DNA from: Mucilaginibacter tolerans
GTDB lineage: Bacteria; Bacteroidota; Bacteroidia; Sphingobacteriales; Sphingobacteriaceae
NCBI RefSeq assembly: GCF_030519375.1
Contig: NZ_JAUMKB010000004.1
Location: 1 to 64,000 of the forward strand
Length of the DNA stretch: 64,000 nucleotides
Direction of reading: 5' to 3'
How positions within the stretch are numbered: position 1 is the stretch's first letter; each line of letters starts with the position of its first letter. The position numbers and the translations under genes are program-made. This document shows positions 8,564 through 17,478 of this stretch, one piece after another. The notes under the pieces are model-generated. The model was not told the origin of the DNA, made no database searches, and saw only the letters and a list, made by a program, of their open reading frames with translations.

Positions 8564-9298
8564 ATGTTTAAAAAGAATAATAGAAGTTTAACGGTTTTTC
8601 TTTCACTTTTTGTATTGATCTTTTTGATCATGCCCTTTATTTCGTCGTGCGGAAAGAACAGTAACTCCAATGCGGCGGCATTGAATATACAGTATCAGAT
8701 TGTGAATCTTAATTCCGGGATCGGATCGGTAGACTTGTATGTAAATTATGTCAAAGTCAATTCTTTTTCTTATTTCTATCCTAACTCATCGGGCTATTTT
8801 TACTTACCTTCGATCACCACGCCATTTCAGGTTAGGAGAGGTACTTCGCGAACGCCGGGCACTGTAGCACCAAGTTATAATTTCTTGACATTGAATAATG
8901 TGTTAGTGCCTAATACCAGGTACACGTTGATGCTGATGGGGCAGGATTCGAGCACGCTATACAGCATTTTTACTGCCGATACGAGTTCTTCGCCAAGCCT
9001 GGGTAAAGGCAAACTTCGTTTTGTAAATGCTTCGCCCAATAACCTTGGACAGGTCTCAGTAACAGCAAATGATACCACGGCTTTTGCGGGAGTGCCATAT
9101 AAAACGATGACTAAATTTATCGAATTGACCGCTGGAACCTATGATTTTAAAATATACCAGACAGGCTCTCCTAATGTTTTGCTTGACAGGCCAAATGTGA
9201 CTATACAGAACGGCAAGATATATACTATGTATTGTTATGGCTTGGCCAACAGGACAGATAGTTTGGCCTTTGGCTCAGGTTTTATTACCAACAAGTAA
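8564..9298 (+). CDS. DUF4397 lipoprotein, copy 2
   Basis: The 244-residue product has a hydrophobic signal ending ISSC (lipobox) and two DUF4397-like halves, one with IGSVDLYVNYVKVN and the other with LRFVNASPNNLGQVSV. It is a diverged paralogue of the preceding gene and shares its transcription unit. Export to the outer membrane is likely. Substrate and role are unknown. Confidence 0.85.
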   Translation: MFKKNNRSLTVFLSLFVLIFLIMPFISSCGKNSNSNAAALNIQYQIVNLNSGIGSVDLYVNYVKVNSFSYFYPNSSGYFYLPSITTPFQVRRGTSRTPGTVAPSYNFLTLNNVLVPNTRYTLMLMGQDSSTLYSIFTADTSSSPSLGKGKLRFVNASPNNLGQVSVTANDTTAFAGVPYKTMTKFIELTAGTYDFKIYQTGSPNVLLDRPNVTIQNGKIYTMYCYGLANRTDSLAFGSGFITNK

Positions 9299-9313
9299 TC
9301 CCGGTTTTATTTA

Positions 9314-9321
9314 TATTTTTG
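9314..9321 (+). promoter_or_regulatory. Probable -7 box for the DedA gene
   Basis: TATTTTTG matches TAnnTTTG, 15 nt after the previous stop and 14 nt before the proposed TTG start of the DedA gene. This supports the later start. Confidence 0.45.
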
Positions 9322-9335
9322 CCAAAATTTTACCC

Positions 9336-9992
9336 TTGGAAATCATAAAACACCTGATCGATTTTATCCTGCACATTGATAAGCACCTGGCCGATATCAT
9401 AAGCCAGTATCACACATTAACCTATCTGATATTATTTGTGATCATATTTGCTGAGACGGGCTTTGTGGTAACCCCATTTCTGCCCGGCGATTCGCTCTTG
9501 TTTGCTGCAGGGGCTTTGATAGCCGGAGGCAATACCGGTTTAAATATCTACCTGCTTGCCGTTATATTGATTATTGCAGCCTTTGTTGGCAATACTATTA
9601 ATTATTTATTAGGTAATTATCTTGGTCCGAAGGTGTTCAAGGAAAATAATAAAATACTAAAGCTGCAATATTACCTCGATACCAAAGCTTTTTTTGACAG
9701 GCACGGAGGGAAGGCGGTTATTATCAGCCGTTTTATGCCGATCATCCGCACTATTGCGCCTTTTGTAGCGGGCGTGGGCAGAATGCCTATGTTGAGGTAT
9801 AGCCTGTACAATATTATTGGTGGTGTTTCATGGATCATTCTGTTCCTTTTTGCGGGTTATATGCTTGGAAATGTGCCGTTCTTCAAAGCTCATTTTTCAT
9901 TGATCGGCATTGCAATTATATTAGTGTCGATATTGCCGCCAATTGTTGCCGCCATTAATAACCGCAGGAAAAAGAAAGCTGCTACGACTTAA
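9336..9992 (+). CDS. DedA-family membrane protein
   Basis: DedA proteins (VTT/SNARE-associated domain) are inner-membrane proteins implicated in lipid-carrier flipping and envelope homeostasis. The 218 residues carry the family hallmarks: ETGFVVTPFLPGDSLLFAAG, then a G-NTINYLLGN segment, the FFDRHGGKAVIISRFMPIIR motif and terminal hydrophobic helices. I chose the TTG at 9336 because the longer frame from 9237 would overlap the lipoprotein gene by 62 nt and add non-family sequence. A promoter box sits just ahead. A short hairpin (9991-9999 with 10005-10013) closes the gene. Confidence 0.88.
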   Translation: MEIIKHLIDFILHIDKHLADIISQYHTLTYLILFVIIFAETGFVVTPFLPGDSLLFAAGALIAGGNTGLNIYLLAVILIIAAFVGNTINYLLGNYLGPKVFKENNKILKLQYYLDTKAFFDRHGGKAVIISRFMPIIRTIAPFVAGVGRMPMLRYSLYNIIGGVSWIILFLFAGYMLGNVPFFKAHFSLIGIAIILVSILPPIVAAINNRRKKKAATT

Positions 9993-10013
9993 TAGTTAAA
10001 TAAATTAACTATT
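9991..10013 (+). terminator. Terminator-like hairpin after the DedA gene
   Basis: AATAGTTAA pairs with TTAACTATT around a 5-nt loop, starting at the stop codon. It is AT-rich and moderate in strength. Confidence 0.5.
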
Positions 10014-10037
10014 GCGGGTGTCACACATTGACTCATC

Positions 10038-10966
10038 CTAACATAGGTTGACCTCGCAGTATCTTTTTTTTTCTTCGGGTGATAACGGCTTATCGATCAA
10101 TTTATTCAAAACTGGCTGACCTGCATCAACCCAGGCCGAATACCAGAAACTACCGATTTCTAAAATAGCCGAACGCATGCGCCGGCGCACCATCCCTTTT
10201 AATGCAATATGGTAGGCTTTTGCATAGGCTTCGGAATAATCCTGCACGTTGCGGTTGCCATGTTTTACCATATCATATTTCTTATCAGCAGGGAAATTTT
10301 GGTTGATCATTCGCTCAAATCGCAATACAGAATCCACGCAGTTATAAGATGACCTGCATAATTTAAAAGCCTCGTTCAGTGGGTTCTCGAAATTCCTGGC
10401 CTTGCCGACATAATCATTATAATGGTCACTGAACAGTTCAGGCAGGCGGCTTTCCCAAAGTGCGTGAATGCCATCCTGGTGGGTGAGTTGCCCGTTATAA
10501 TTTTGAGTCAGTTGCAAGGGGACATGGGCAACAGCAATGTAATGGCCTAAGTTGGAGGATGTCTTCAGGATGTCTGTTGTATCGTGGTTTTTAAAATCAT
10601 CCACCAGCCGGTTATATTGATATTGTATCTCCCATGGAACGGTTCCGTATTTATTTAGTGTATCTGCTGAATATTTCTTAGCAGCTTTGTTCCATTTTAC
10701 CGGGATCTTCATAAAGGGCCGCCTGCCATAATGATCGGCATCAAAGAAATGACCGGAACCTTCCAGTGAGTCCACGTAGCGTTTCTTATCCGGCTCGACA
10801 GCATGCTCAGTGATAAAATCAATATTAGCCTTGTAAAAGGCTGACATTGGCCCGGGTAAAGTAAACACTGCGATATGATCGATCCGTCGGTGAGCGAAAA
10901 ATCCCATGAGCAACAGAAGAGGAGGGCGATAACGATAAGGCAACGAAGAATTCGTCTCACACTCAA
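10038..10966 (-). pseudogene. Zinc-dependent phospholipase C/S1-P1 nuclease-like protein, frameshifted
   Basis: The main open frame (10038-10943) encodes a zinc phospholipase C-like protein with GFFAHRRIDHIAVFTLPG near its start and further His/Asp motifs (ITEHAVEPDKKRY, FDADHYG, GHYIAVAHVPLQL). Its true N-terminus is in another frame: 10966 down to about 10900 gives MSVRRILRCLIVIALLFCCSW, a good signal peptide. The two frames join if the run GGG (complement of 10903-10905) is read as GGGG, giving SWGFFAHRR. In this superfamily the mature protein starts with the zinc-ligating Trp1 and has His6, and both appear exactly when the frame is restored. It is either a one-base deletion or a sequencing error. 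The signal-peptide frame starts with TTG. Confidence 0.8.
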
Positions 10967-10974
10967 ATATCCTA

Positions 10975-11076
10975 AATTAAGTTGGAATGGTCGATTAGGT
11001 GAGTGTTTGATTAAGTTGAGTAGGGCTTTTTTGCAGCAACTTAGTCAACTTATTCTAACTCAATCAACTTAATTAA
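10975..11076 (+). repeat. Word-iterated imperfect hairpin upstream of rpsT
   Basis: AATTAAGTTG (10975-10984) pairs with CAACTTAATT (11065-11074). Both arms are filled with drifting copies of the word TTAAGTTGA and its complement. It lies between the phospholipase-like gene and the rpsT promoter. Confidence 0.6.
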
Positions 11077-11094
11077 CAAATTTTTAAAAAGGCA

Positions 11095-11125
11095 TTTGAT
11101 AATATAAATATTCGTCATATATTTG
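11095..11125 (+). promoter_or_regulatory. Consensus promoter of rpsT
   Basis: TTTG at 11095-11098, then 19 nt, then TATATTTG at 11118-11125. This is a full match to the Bacteroidota sigma-A promoter. Transcription should start near 11132, leaving a leader of about 27 nt. Confidence 0.85.
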
Positions 11126-11158
11126 CAGTCCTTAAATAAAAACGAATAATTAGCTAAA

Positions 11159-11413
11159 ATGGCAAATCATAAATCATCAATAAAAAGGATCAGAGCAAAT
11201 GCTGCGAAGCGTCTGCGTAACAGGTATCAGGCTAAAACTACCAGAAACGCCATCAAAAAATTAAGAGGCACTGCTACTAAAGCTGAAGCTACACCGCTTT
11301 TAGCCAAAGTGATCTCGATGCTTGACCGTTTAGCTAAAAAGAACGTGATCCACAAAAACAAAGCTTCGAACAATAAATCAAAGCTGACCAAATACGTTAA
11401 CGGCTTAAAATAA
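11159..11413 (+). CDS. rpsT: 30S ribosomal protein bS20
   Basis: This small basic protein binds 16S rRNA in the 30S body. The 84 residues start [20 protein letters not shown], the family signature, and show the usual helical Lys/Arg/Ala composition. The gene is monocistronic, with its own consensus promoter upstream and a strong hairpin downstream. Confidence 0.98.
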   Translation: MANHKSSIKRIRANAAKRLRNRYQAKTTRNAIKKLRGTATKAEATPLLAKVISMLDRLAKKNVIHKNKASNNKSKLTKYVNGLK

Positions 11414-11436
11414 TCTTAGGATTTAATCATACGCGG

Positions 11437-11472
11437 AATAGCGATAAGTGAAGAACTTATCGCTATTTTTTG
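11437..11472 (+). terminator. Rho-independent terminator of rpsT
   Basis: A 13-bp stem (11437-11449 with 11455-11467, loop GAAGA) contains AGCGATAAGT and its complement and is followed by a T run. Confidence 0.9.
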
Positions 11473-11578
11473 TTTGTCTGAACCTGAATTCGCAGGATTT
11501 AAGAATTGCCTGAATCTTCTTATTTATGCACTTGTAATTCTGTAAATAGGCGAATTCCGGAAATTCCGGTTCTGATCA

Positions 11579-11924
11579 ATGAAACCTTATCAAGATAAGA
11601 TCAGCATCAAAGCCTGGGCCGAGGAAGACCGCCCTCGCGAAAAATTACGTGCACAGCGACGTCGCGCCTTGACCGATGCCGAACTCATTGCTATACTCAT
11701 CGTCTCAGGCGGCCGCACCGAAACAGCGGTAGAGCTAAGCAAACGCCAGCGGTATTATCCTGATTCATAACCACCCATCAGGGAATTTAAAACCAAGTCA
11801 ATTAGATATCCGTCTGACCAAAACACTCTCCGAAGCTGGCCGGTTATTAGATATTCAAATTTTTGATCATCTCATCATCGGCGATACGGGGTTTTATAGT
11901 TTTGGAGATGAAAGTTTGTTGTGA
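11579..11924 (+). pseudogene. radC: radC remnant (JAB/MPN-domain DNA repair-type protein), internally deleted
   Basis: The first 55 codons encode a RadC N-terminus (IKAWAEEDRPREKL, LTDAELIAILI, GGRTETAVELSKR). Near 11748-11752 the frame jumps into the RadC C-terminus in another frame: LIHNHPSGNLKPSQLDIRLT, then a plausible natural end at the TGA 11922-11924. The metal-binding HNHPSGN part of the JAB motif survives, but roughly 85 codons of the middle, including the catalytic glutamate region, are gone. This is a deletion plus frameshift, not a base-calling slip. Confidence 0.85.
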
Positions 11925-11933
11925 TTTTAGAAG

Positions 11934-11996
11934 TACGAAATACGATTTTAGATTTAATTGAAATCGTATTTCGTAAATCCGAAATCGTAAATCAAA
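11934..11996 (+). repeat. Word-iterated hairpin upstream of pheT, 7-nt period
   Basis: TACGAAATACGATTT (11934-11948) pairs perfectly with 11961-11975. The right side continues in heptamers of the ATCGTAA type to 11996. It begins just after the radC remnant. Confidence 0.75.
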
Positions 11997-12000
11997 ATCC

Positions 12001-12008
12001 TATCTTTG
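12001..12008 (+). promoter_or_regulatory. Probable -7 box of pheT
   Basis: TATCTTTG, a TAnnTTTG match 20 nt before the pheT ATG. The -33 region is occupied by the word-iterated hairpin and has no clean TTTG. Confidence 0.5.
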
Positions 12009-12028
12009 CCGATTATCATTTTGCTATA

Positions 12029-14428
12029 ATGAAGATTTCTTATAATTGGCTTAAACAATTTATTGATACGGATAAAACGCCTGAACAACTATCGCAGATA
12101 CTAACCGGCATTGGGCTGGAAGTGGAGAGCCTGGAAAAAGTGCAGGCCATCCCCGGTGGACTGGAAGGTTTGGTGATAGGTTACGTGAAAGATGCCCGTC
12201 AGCACCCTAATGCCGACAGGCTGAAAATTACTCAGGTAGATGCCGGTACCGGTGCAGAATTACAGATAGTTTGCGGTGCATCAAACGTTGCCGCAGGGCA
12301 GAAGGTAGTTGTGGCTACTGTTGGAACCACCGTTTATCCAATCAAAGGCGAACCGTTTAAGATCAACAAATCCAAAATACGTGGCGAGGAGTCGGAAGGG
12401 ATGATCTGCGCTGAAGATGAGATCGGTTTAGGTGAATCACACGAGGGGATCATGGTATTAGATGCCGATGCAGCTATTGGTGATCTGGCTAAAGATTATT
12501 TCAAAGTAACAGATGACTACCTCTACGAGATAGGCTTGACGCCAAACCGTGCCGACGCAGCCTCACATTTAGGGACAGCACGCGATATAGCTGCTTTTAT
12601 AAAAACACATATTAATAAGCCTGATCTATCAGGTTTTAAAGTCGATAATAACAGCCGCCTTATTGAAGTGGTGGTTGAGAATGCTGTGGCTTGTCCGCGT
12701 TATTCAAGTTTGACTATCTCAGGTGTCGAAGTAAAAGATTCACCTAAATGGCTAAAAGAAAAGCTGAGCGTTATCGGGCTAAGGTCGATCAATAACATCG
12801 TGGACATCACCAACTATGTGTTACACGGATTGGGTCAACCTTTGCATGCTTTCGATGCGGATGCTATAAAGGGTAATAAGGTGATCGTTGGCATTTGTCC
12901 CGAAGGAACGATATTCAAAACGCTGGATGAAGTTGACCGTAAATTATCCGCAGATGACCTGATGATCAATAATGCTGAAGCGCCAATGTGTATTGCAGGC
13001 GTGTTTGGCGGTATTGGTTCGGGTGTAAAAGAAAGTACTCAGAATATATTCCTCGAAAGCGCTTATTTCAACCCGGTTTGGATACGAAAGACGTCTAAGA
13101 GACATGGTTTGAAAACGGATGCCTCCTTCCGCTTTGAGCGCGGTACCGATCCGAATATTACAGTTGTAGCACTAAAATACGCTGCGCTGCTGATTAAAGA
13201 GATTGCAGGCGGAACGATTTCATCAGAAATATCCGATATCTATCCAAATCCTGTTGCGCCATTCGAGGTTGATATTACTTATAAGAATGTCGACAGACTC
13301 ATCGGTAAGTCGATCACTCAGCAGGAGATCAAATCTATCATCAAGGCTTTGGATATTGAGATCGTTAACGAATCAGAAGAAAGACTATCATTGAAAGTCC
13401 CTCCTTATCGTGTAGATGTTACCCGCGAGGTGGATGTGATTGAAGAGATACTACGCATTTACGGTTATAACAATATCGAGATCCCTACCCAGATAAGGGC
13501 ATCGCTAAATAACTCAATACGCCCTGAAAAGGATGATGTGCAGAACACGATATCAGATATACTAAGTGCAAATGGTTTTAATGAGATTTTATCGAATTCG
13601 TTAACCAAATCCGCTTATTCTAACAACCTGGATACCGCTGTAAAGATTCTAAATCCGTTGAGCAGTGACCTTGATGTAATGCGTCAGAGCATGTTGTTTT
13701 CCGGTTTGGAAGCTATTGCTTATAATCAAAACAGAAGAAAAACCGACCTGAAATTATACGAGTTTGGTAAGGTTTACAGTGTGAAGGAAGATAAGTATAC
13801 CGAAACGCAACATTTTGCTATATATCTTACCGGTGCAGATAAAGAAGAGCAATGGAATCAGAAACCGCAGCAATTCTCGTTCTATAGAATAAAAGCGGTT
13901 GTCGATGCTTTGATGCAAAGGCTAAGCATCCGTGATTATGCTGTGGAAGATGCAACATGCAGCAAAATGGCATTTGGCTTACAGTATATGCGTAATGGCA
14001 AGCAACTGGTGAAGTTCGGTGCAGTAAATAAAGAGGCATTGAAAAAGGTGGACGTAGAAAAAGAGGTTTTCTATGCTGATTTCAATTTCGACCTGGTGCT
14101 GGCTGCTGTGAAAAAGAATAAGATTATTTACCAGGAGGTATCCAAGTTCCCGGCAGTACGCCGCGATTTATCCATGCTGGTAGATACGCGGGTTACTTTC
14201 GGTCAGCTGAAGCAGATCGCGCAAAAAACTGAACGTAAGCTGTTGAAAGATGTTAATGTGTTTGACGTCTATCAAGGTGATAAACTTCCGTCAGGTAAAA
14301 AATCGTATGCTTTAAGTTTTACTTTACAAGACGAAGAAAAAACTTTGACAGACAAAACAATAGATAGCATAATCCAAAAATTAATTTATAATTTCGGAAA
14401 AGAAGCAGGAGCGGAGATAAGGAAGTAG
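12029..14428 (+). CDS. pheT: Phenylalanine--tRNA ligase beta subunit
   Basis: PheT pairs with PheS (not in this window) as an alpha-2-beta-2 enzyme that charges tRNA-Phe. The 799 residues hold the usual domains in order: an N-terminal tRNA-binding OB fold (about 45-150, with HPNADRLKITQVDAG), the B3/B4 editing domain, the B5 domain (near 400-475), the catalytic-like domain and a C-terminal FDX-ACB anticodon domain ending near KEAGAEIRK. I chose the ATG at 12029 because MKISYNWLKQFID is the family start. The frame is open to 11921 but that extension is low-complexity hairpin sequence. Confidence 0.97.
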   Translation: MKISYNWLKQFIDTDKTPEQLSQILTGIGLEVESLEKVQAIPGGLEGLVIGYVKDARQHPNADRLKITQVDAGTGAELQIVCGASNVAAGQKVVVATVGTTVYPIKGEPFKINKSKIRGEESEGMICAEDEIGLGESHEGIMVLDADAAIGDLAKDYFKVTDDYLYEIGLTPNRADAASHLGTARDIAAFIKTHINKPDLSGFKVDNNSRLIEVVVENAVACPRYSSLTISGVEVKDSPKWLKEKLSVIGLRSINNIVDITNYVLHGLGQPLHAFDADAIKGNKVIVGICPEGTIFKTLDEVDRKLSADDLMINNAEAPMCIAGVFGGIGSGVKESTQNIFLESAYFNPVWIRKTSKRHGLKTDASFRFERGTDPNITVVALKYAALLIKEIAGGTISSEISDIYPNPVAPFEVDITYKNVDRLIGKSITQQEIKSIIKALDIEIVNESEERLSLKVPPYRVDVTREVDVIEEILRIYGYNNIEIPTQIRASLNNSIRPEKDDVQNTISDILSANGFNEILSNSLTKSAYSNNLDTAVKILNPLSSDLDVMRQSMLFSGLEAIAYNQNRRKTDLKLYEFGKVYSVKEDKYTETQHFAIYLTGADKEEQWNQKPQQFSFYRIKAVVDALMQRLSIRDYAVEDATCSKMAFGLQYMRNGKQLVKFGAVNKEALKKVDVEKEVFYADFNFDLVLAAVKKNKIIYQEVSKFPAVRRDLSMLVDTRVTFGQLKQIAQKTERKLLKDVNVFDVYQGDKLPSGKKSYALSFTLQDEEKTLTDKTIDSIIQKLIYNFGKEAGAEIRK

Positions 14429-14433
14429 AATGA

Positions 14434-14488
14434 GTTGATTAAGTAAATGGTTTTAAACCTAATCAACTTAATCCAACTTAATCAACCA
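14434..14488 (+). repeat. Word-iterated hairpin between pheT and the coiled-coil gene
   Basis: GTTGATTAAGT (14434-14444) pairs with ACTTAATCAAC (14476-14486). The right arm repeats AATC(C)AACTT words. Confidence 0.65.
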
Positions 14489-14501
14489 ATTAACAAAACG
14501 A

Positions 14502-14789
14502 ATGACAACAGCCGACCAGTTAGATAAAATAATAACAAAAACCGAACGCCTGATGGAGCTTTGCTCTGCCTTGCAGGAGGAAAATGATTTATTGAAACTG
14601 GAAAATCAGTCGCTTAATGCAGCTGTAAAAGCGAGCAAAGACAAGATCGATGAACTGGAGCAGAAGCTGAAAGTGATCAAGATGGCCAAGTCGTTTTCAG
14701 AGACCAACGAAAAAACTCTTGACATAAAGCAAAAAATTAACGAATTTGTGCAAGAAATTGATAAGTGTATTGTGTTACTGAAAAAGTAG
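14502..14789 (+). CDS. Short coiled-coil protein upstream of ZapA (ZapB-like?)
   Basis: The 95-residue acidic product is almost all heptad-like helix, for example LMELCSALQEENDLLKLENQ at about 17-36, so it is expected to form a coiled coil. It lies 21 nt before zapA. In size and form it resembles division-associated coiled-coil proteins such as ZapB, but sequence alone does not prove this. The likely site is the cytoplasm, perhaps acting with ZapA at the division ring. Confidence 0.75.
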   Translation: MTTADQLDKIITKTERLMELCSALQEENDLLKLENQSLNAAVKASKDKIDELEQKLKVIKMAKSFSETNEKTLDIKQKINEFVQEIDKCIVLLKK

Positions 14790-14810
14790 TGCAAAAAGTG
14801 AATCGCTCAA

Positions 14811-15101
14811 ATGGGAGAAATCTCCATAAAAATAAATATTGCTGACAGAGTTTACCCCTTAAAGGTAAACATGGAAGAAGAAGAAATTATACGCAGGGCA
14901 GCCAAGCTGATTAACGACCGGATAAAAGAATACCAGGAAAATTATGCGGTCAGGGATAAACAAGACCTGCTTTCGATGTGTGTGCTGCATTACGCGACAT
15001 CCTCATTAAAAGCGGAAAAGAAAGTCATGGTAGAAGATACCGACGTGGCGGACAAAGTTTATCAGCTGGATCATCTGCTGTCTGAATTTTTCTCAAAGTA
15101 A
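14811..15101 (+). CDS. zapA: Cell division protein ZapA
   Basis: ZapA binds FtsZ and promotes bundling of protofilaments at midcell. The 96-residue product has the family layout: a short beta-rich N-terminal part (ISIKINIADRVYPLKVN), then a long helix with AAKLINDRIKEYQENY and a C-terminal coiled-coil region ending LDHLLSEFFSK. It lies between a coiled-coil gene and a probable 6S RNA. The zapA-6S adjacency is also known from Proteobacteria. Confidence 0.93.
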   Translation: MGEISIKINIADRVYPLKVNMEEEEIIRRAAKLINDRIKEYQENYAVRDKQDLLSMCVLHYATSSLKAEKKVMVEDTDVADKVYQLDHLLSEFFSK

Positions 15102-15129
15102 TAACGTTCTTTACACATACGAGCAAATA

Positions 15130-15304
15130 AGATTTAACCGCAGTTAAATTTTAGGTTTCACTATTAAAAACTTAACGCTTCAATATCAGCGGATCAAGAA
15201 GGTATACGTTACTTCCTCATGCAGTACTTAACGAAGACCCGGTCCCGACACCAGATTTGAGGTTTTTCAATACATGACACTTAAAAATTAGTTGCGGTTT
15301 TTTT
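15130..15304 (+). ncRNA. ssrS: Probable 6S RNA
   Basis: No gene fills the 222 nt between zapA and rny. Positions 15136-15152 (AACCGCAGTTAAATTTT) pair with 15283-15299 through Watson-Crick and G-U pairs, and the 3' arm runs straight into eight Ts, giving a closed RNA of about 170 nt with a large, partly open interior. That form, the zapA neighbour and the position before rny fit 6S RNA, which binds RNA polymerase holoenzyme. I cannot run a covariance model, so family assignment is by structure and context. Confidence 0.7.
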
Positions 15305-15323
15305 ATTTATATAAACTTAAAAG

Positions 15324-16889
15324 ATGAACATAGTATTATACATTATTGTCGGGCTACTGGCAGGCGTCCCTACGGGGATCGTCATAGGCCGGTACATGCT
15401 CAGGAAGCTCTTCAAAGACCAGGAGCAGGCAGCCCAGACCAAGGTGAAAAAGATATTGAAGGACGCTGAAAACGACGCTGAAATATTAAGAAAGAACAAA
15501 CTGCTTGAGGCTAAGGAAAAATTCCTGCAAATGAAAGCCGAGCATGAGAACGAGATCAATGCCAAAAATAATGCAATTAATCAGCGTGAAAATGGCGTAA
15601 AGCAGAAGGAACAATCCTACAATCAGCGACTGGAAAACATGTCGCGTAAAGAGACTGAGCTGGATAATGTCCGGAAAAACCTGGAAAGACAAACAGAAAT
15701 TGCTGTTAAGAAGCAGGAAGAAGTAGAGCACCTTAAGCAACAGCATGTAGAGCAATTGGAAACTATTGCAGGGATATCAGCTGAAGATGCAAAAAATCAA
15801 TTGGTGGACAACCTACGCGAAGAGGCCCGTACCAAGGCCATGATGCAGATAAAAGACATTGTGGACGAAGCTAAACTGACTGCTACCAAAGAAGCTAAGA
15901 AGATCGTTATCCAAACCATCCAGCGTACGGCCACCGAAAGTGCTATTGAGAATACGGTTTCCATTTTCAATATTGAGAATGACGAAATCAAAGGCCGCAT
16001 CATTGGTCGTGAGGGCAGGAATATCCGGGCATTGGAAGCAGCTACCGGGATCGAGATTATTGTGGATGACACTCCGGAAGCGATTATCCTTTCTGGCTTC
16101 GACCCGGTTCGCCGTGAGATCGCCCGGTTGGCAATGCACCGCCTAGTAACGGATGGTCGTATCCACCCTGCACGTATCGAGGAGGTAGTTGCCAAAACCA
16201 AGAAACAGATTGAGGAAGAAATTGTAGAAATAGGGGAGCGTACCGTGATCGATTTAGGTATCCACGGTCTCCACCCTGAACTGATTCGTATGGTTGGCCG
16301 TATGCGTTACCGCTCGTCTTACGGACAGAATCTGCTGCAACACTCACGTGAGGTAGCCAACTTCTGCGCTACAATGGCTGCTGAACTAGGTCTTAATGTG
16401 AAAATGGCTAAACGTGCGGGCTTGCTTCATGATATTGGTAAAGTGCCTGATGATAACCCTGAATTACCACACGCTATTTTGGGCATGCAGCTGGCTGAGA
16501 AATTTAAGGAACACCATGAAGTTTGCAACGCTATTGGCGCTCACCACGACGAGATAGAGATGACTTCGATGTTATCGCCAATTGTTCAGGCTTGTGACGC
16601 TATCTCAGGTGCCCGCCCCGGCGCACGCCGTGAGGTGGTTGAAAGCTATATCAAGCGTCTGAAAGAATTGGAAGAACTGGCTTTGTCATATCCTGGTGTA
16701 GAGAAAACATTTGCGATACAGGCTGGACGTGAATTGCGTGTAGTGGTTGAAAGCGAAAAGATAACTGATGCGCAATCAGAAATATTAGCCGCTGATATCT
16801 CCAACCGTATCCAAACTGAAATGACCTATCCGGGCCAGATTAAAGTAACTGTGATCAGGGAGACCCGGTCGGTTGCGTTTGCAAAATAA
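15324..16889 (+). CDS. rny: Ribonuclease Y
   Basis: This membrane-anchored endoribonuclease initiates mRNA decay. The 521 residues have all the parts: an N-terminal membrane helix (3-25), a long charged coiled coil (about 30-200), a KH domain containing [17 protein letters not shown] (near 215-235) and an HD domain with LLHDIGKV near residue 370. The length is normal. It follows the 6S RNA terminator and is itself followed by a compact hairpin at 16907-16927. Confidence 0.97.
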   Translation: MNIVLYIIVGLLAGVPTGIVIGRYMLRKLFKDQEQAAQTKVKKILKDAENDAEILRKNKLLEAKEKFLQMKAEHENEINAKNNAINQRENGVKQKEQSYNQRLENMSRKETELDNVRKNLERQTEIAVKKQEEVEHLKQQHVEQLETIAGISAEDAKNQLVDNLREEARTKAMMQIKDIVDEAKLTATKEAKKIVIQTIQRTATESAIENTVSIFNIENDEIKGRIIGREGRNIRALEAATGIEIIVDDTPEAIILSGFDPVRREIARLAMHRLVTDGRIHPARIEEVVAKTKKQIEEEIVEIGERTVIDLGIHGLHPELIRMVGRMRYRSSYGQNLLQHSREVANFCATMAAELGLNVKMAKRAGLLHDIGKVPDDNPELPHAILGMQLAEKFKEHHEVCNAIGAHHDEIEMTSMLSPIVQACDAISGARPGARREVVESYIKRLKELEELALSYPGVEKTFAIQAGRELRVVVESEKITDAQSEILAADISNRIQTEMTYPGQIKVTVIRETRSVAFAK

Positions 16890-16906
16890 AAGCCTCACCC
16901 AAACCC

Positions 16907-16927
16907 CTCTCCATTGGGAGAGGGGCT
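16907..16927 (+). terminator. Terminator-like hairpin after rny
   Basis: CCCCTCTCC pairs with the GGGAGAGGGG arm a few bases on, and a T-rich tract follows (16931-16938). I recall similar CCCTCTCC/GGAGAGGG hairpins as frequent intergenic repeats in Bacteroidota. Confidence 0.75.
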
Positions 16928-16940
16928 TATATTTTTTATT

Positions 16941-17474
16941 GTGGCGACTAACAAATCTTCAAATAAAACTGCTTCCGCTCAGGTTATCACCCGGCCAATT
17001 GATCGTTATTTTGATCAATATGCTGAACATCACCAAAACCCAACCAATAAGCTTATCCATTGGATATGTGTGCCATTGATCGTGTTCAGTATATTCGGTT
17101 TGGTGTGGGCTATTCCTTTCCCCTATTTAAAGTTTTTAGGTTCGTATAACGGCTTTTTTAACTGGGCGTCATTTCTTATTGCTGCAGTTATCTATTACTA
17201 TTATAAGCTTTCGCCTATACTATCTTATTTTATGCTATTTGTTTTAATGGGTTTTAGCTACGGAATAATAGAGTTAACCGATTGGCAAAAAGCAGGCGGC
17301 CCGGCTATGTGGCTGGTGTGCCTCGTAATTTTCGTACTAGCCTGGGTAGGTCAGTTTATCGGACATCAAATAGAAGGAAAGAAACCCTCATTTCTGGAGG
17401 ATCTGAAATTCCTGCTTATCGGCCCGATATGGCTGCTGCATTTTATCCTAAAGAAACTTTCTATCAGGTATTAA
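16941..17474 (+). CDS. Mpo1-like (DUF962/YGL010w) membrane protein
   Basis: The 177-residue integral membrane protein has about five hydrophobic segments. The family signature HHQNPTNKLIHWICVPL lies near residues 30-46 and GHQIEGKKPSFLEDL in the C-terminal part. Yeast Mpo1 is a dioxygenase acting on 2-hydroxy fatty acids at these histidines; the bacterial role is inferred, perhaps in sphingolipid-type fatty acid turnover, which Sphingobacteriaceae could need. I chose GTG 16941 because the earlier TTG at 16914 lies inside the rny terminator hairpin. Confidence 0.8.
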   Translation: MATNKSSNKTASAQVITRPIDRYFDQYAEHHQNPTNKLIHWICVPLIVFSIFGLVWAIPFPYLKFLGSYNGFFNWASFLIAAVIYYYYKLSPILSYFMLFVLMGFSYGIIELTDWQKAGGPAMWLVCLVIFVLAWVGQFIGHQIEGKKPSFLEDLKFLLIGPIWLLHFILKKLSIRY

Positions 17475-17478
17475 GGGA

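Noticed and set aside
9237..9335. Longer N-terminus for the DedA protein
   Set aside because: It would overlap the preceding lipoprotein gene by 62 nt and add sequence without family similarity; a promoter box lies inside it.
15797..16201. Open frame on the minus strand inside rny
   Set aside because: It is the complement of the KH-domain coding region of rny; its Ser/Ile-rich composition is typical of an antisense shadow.
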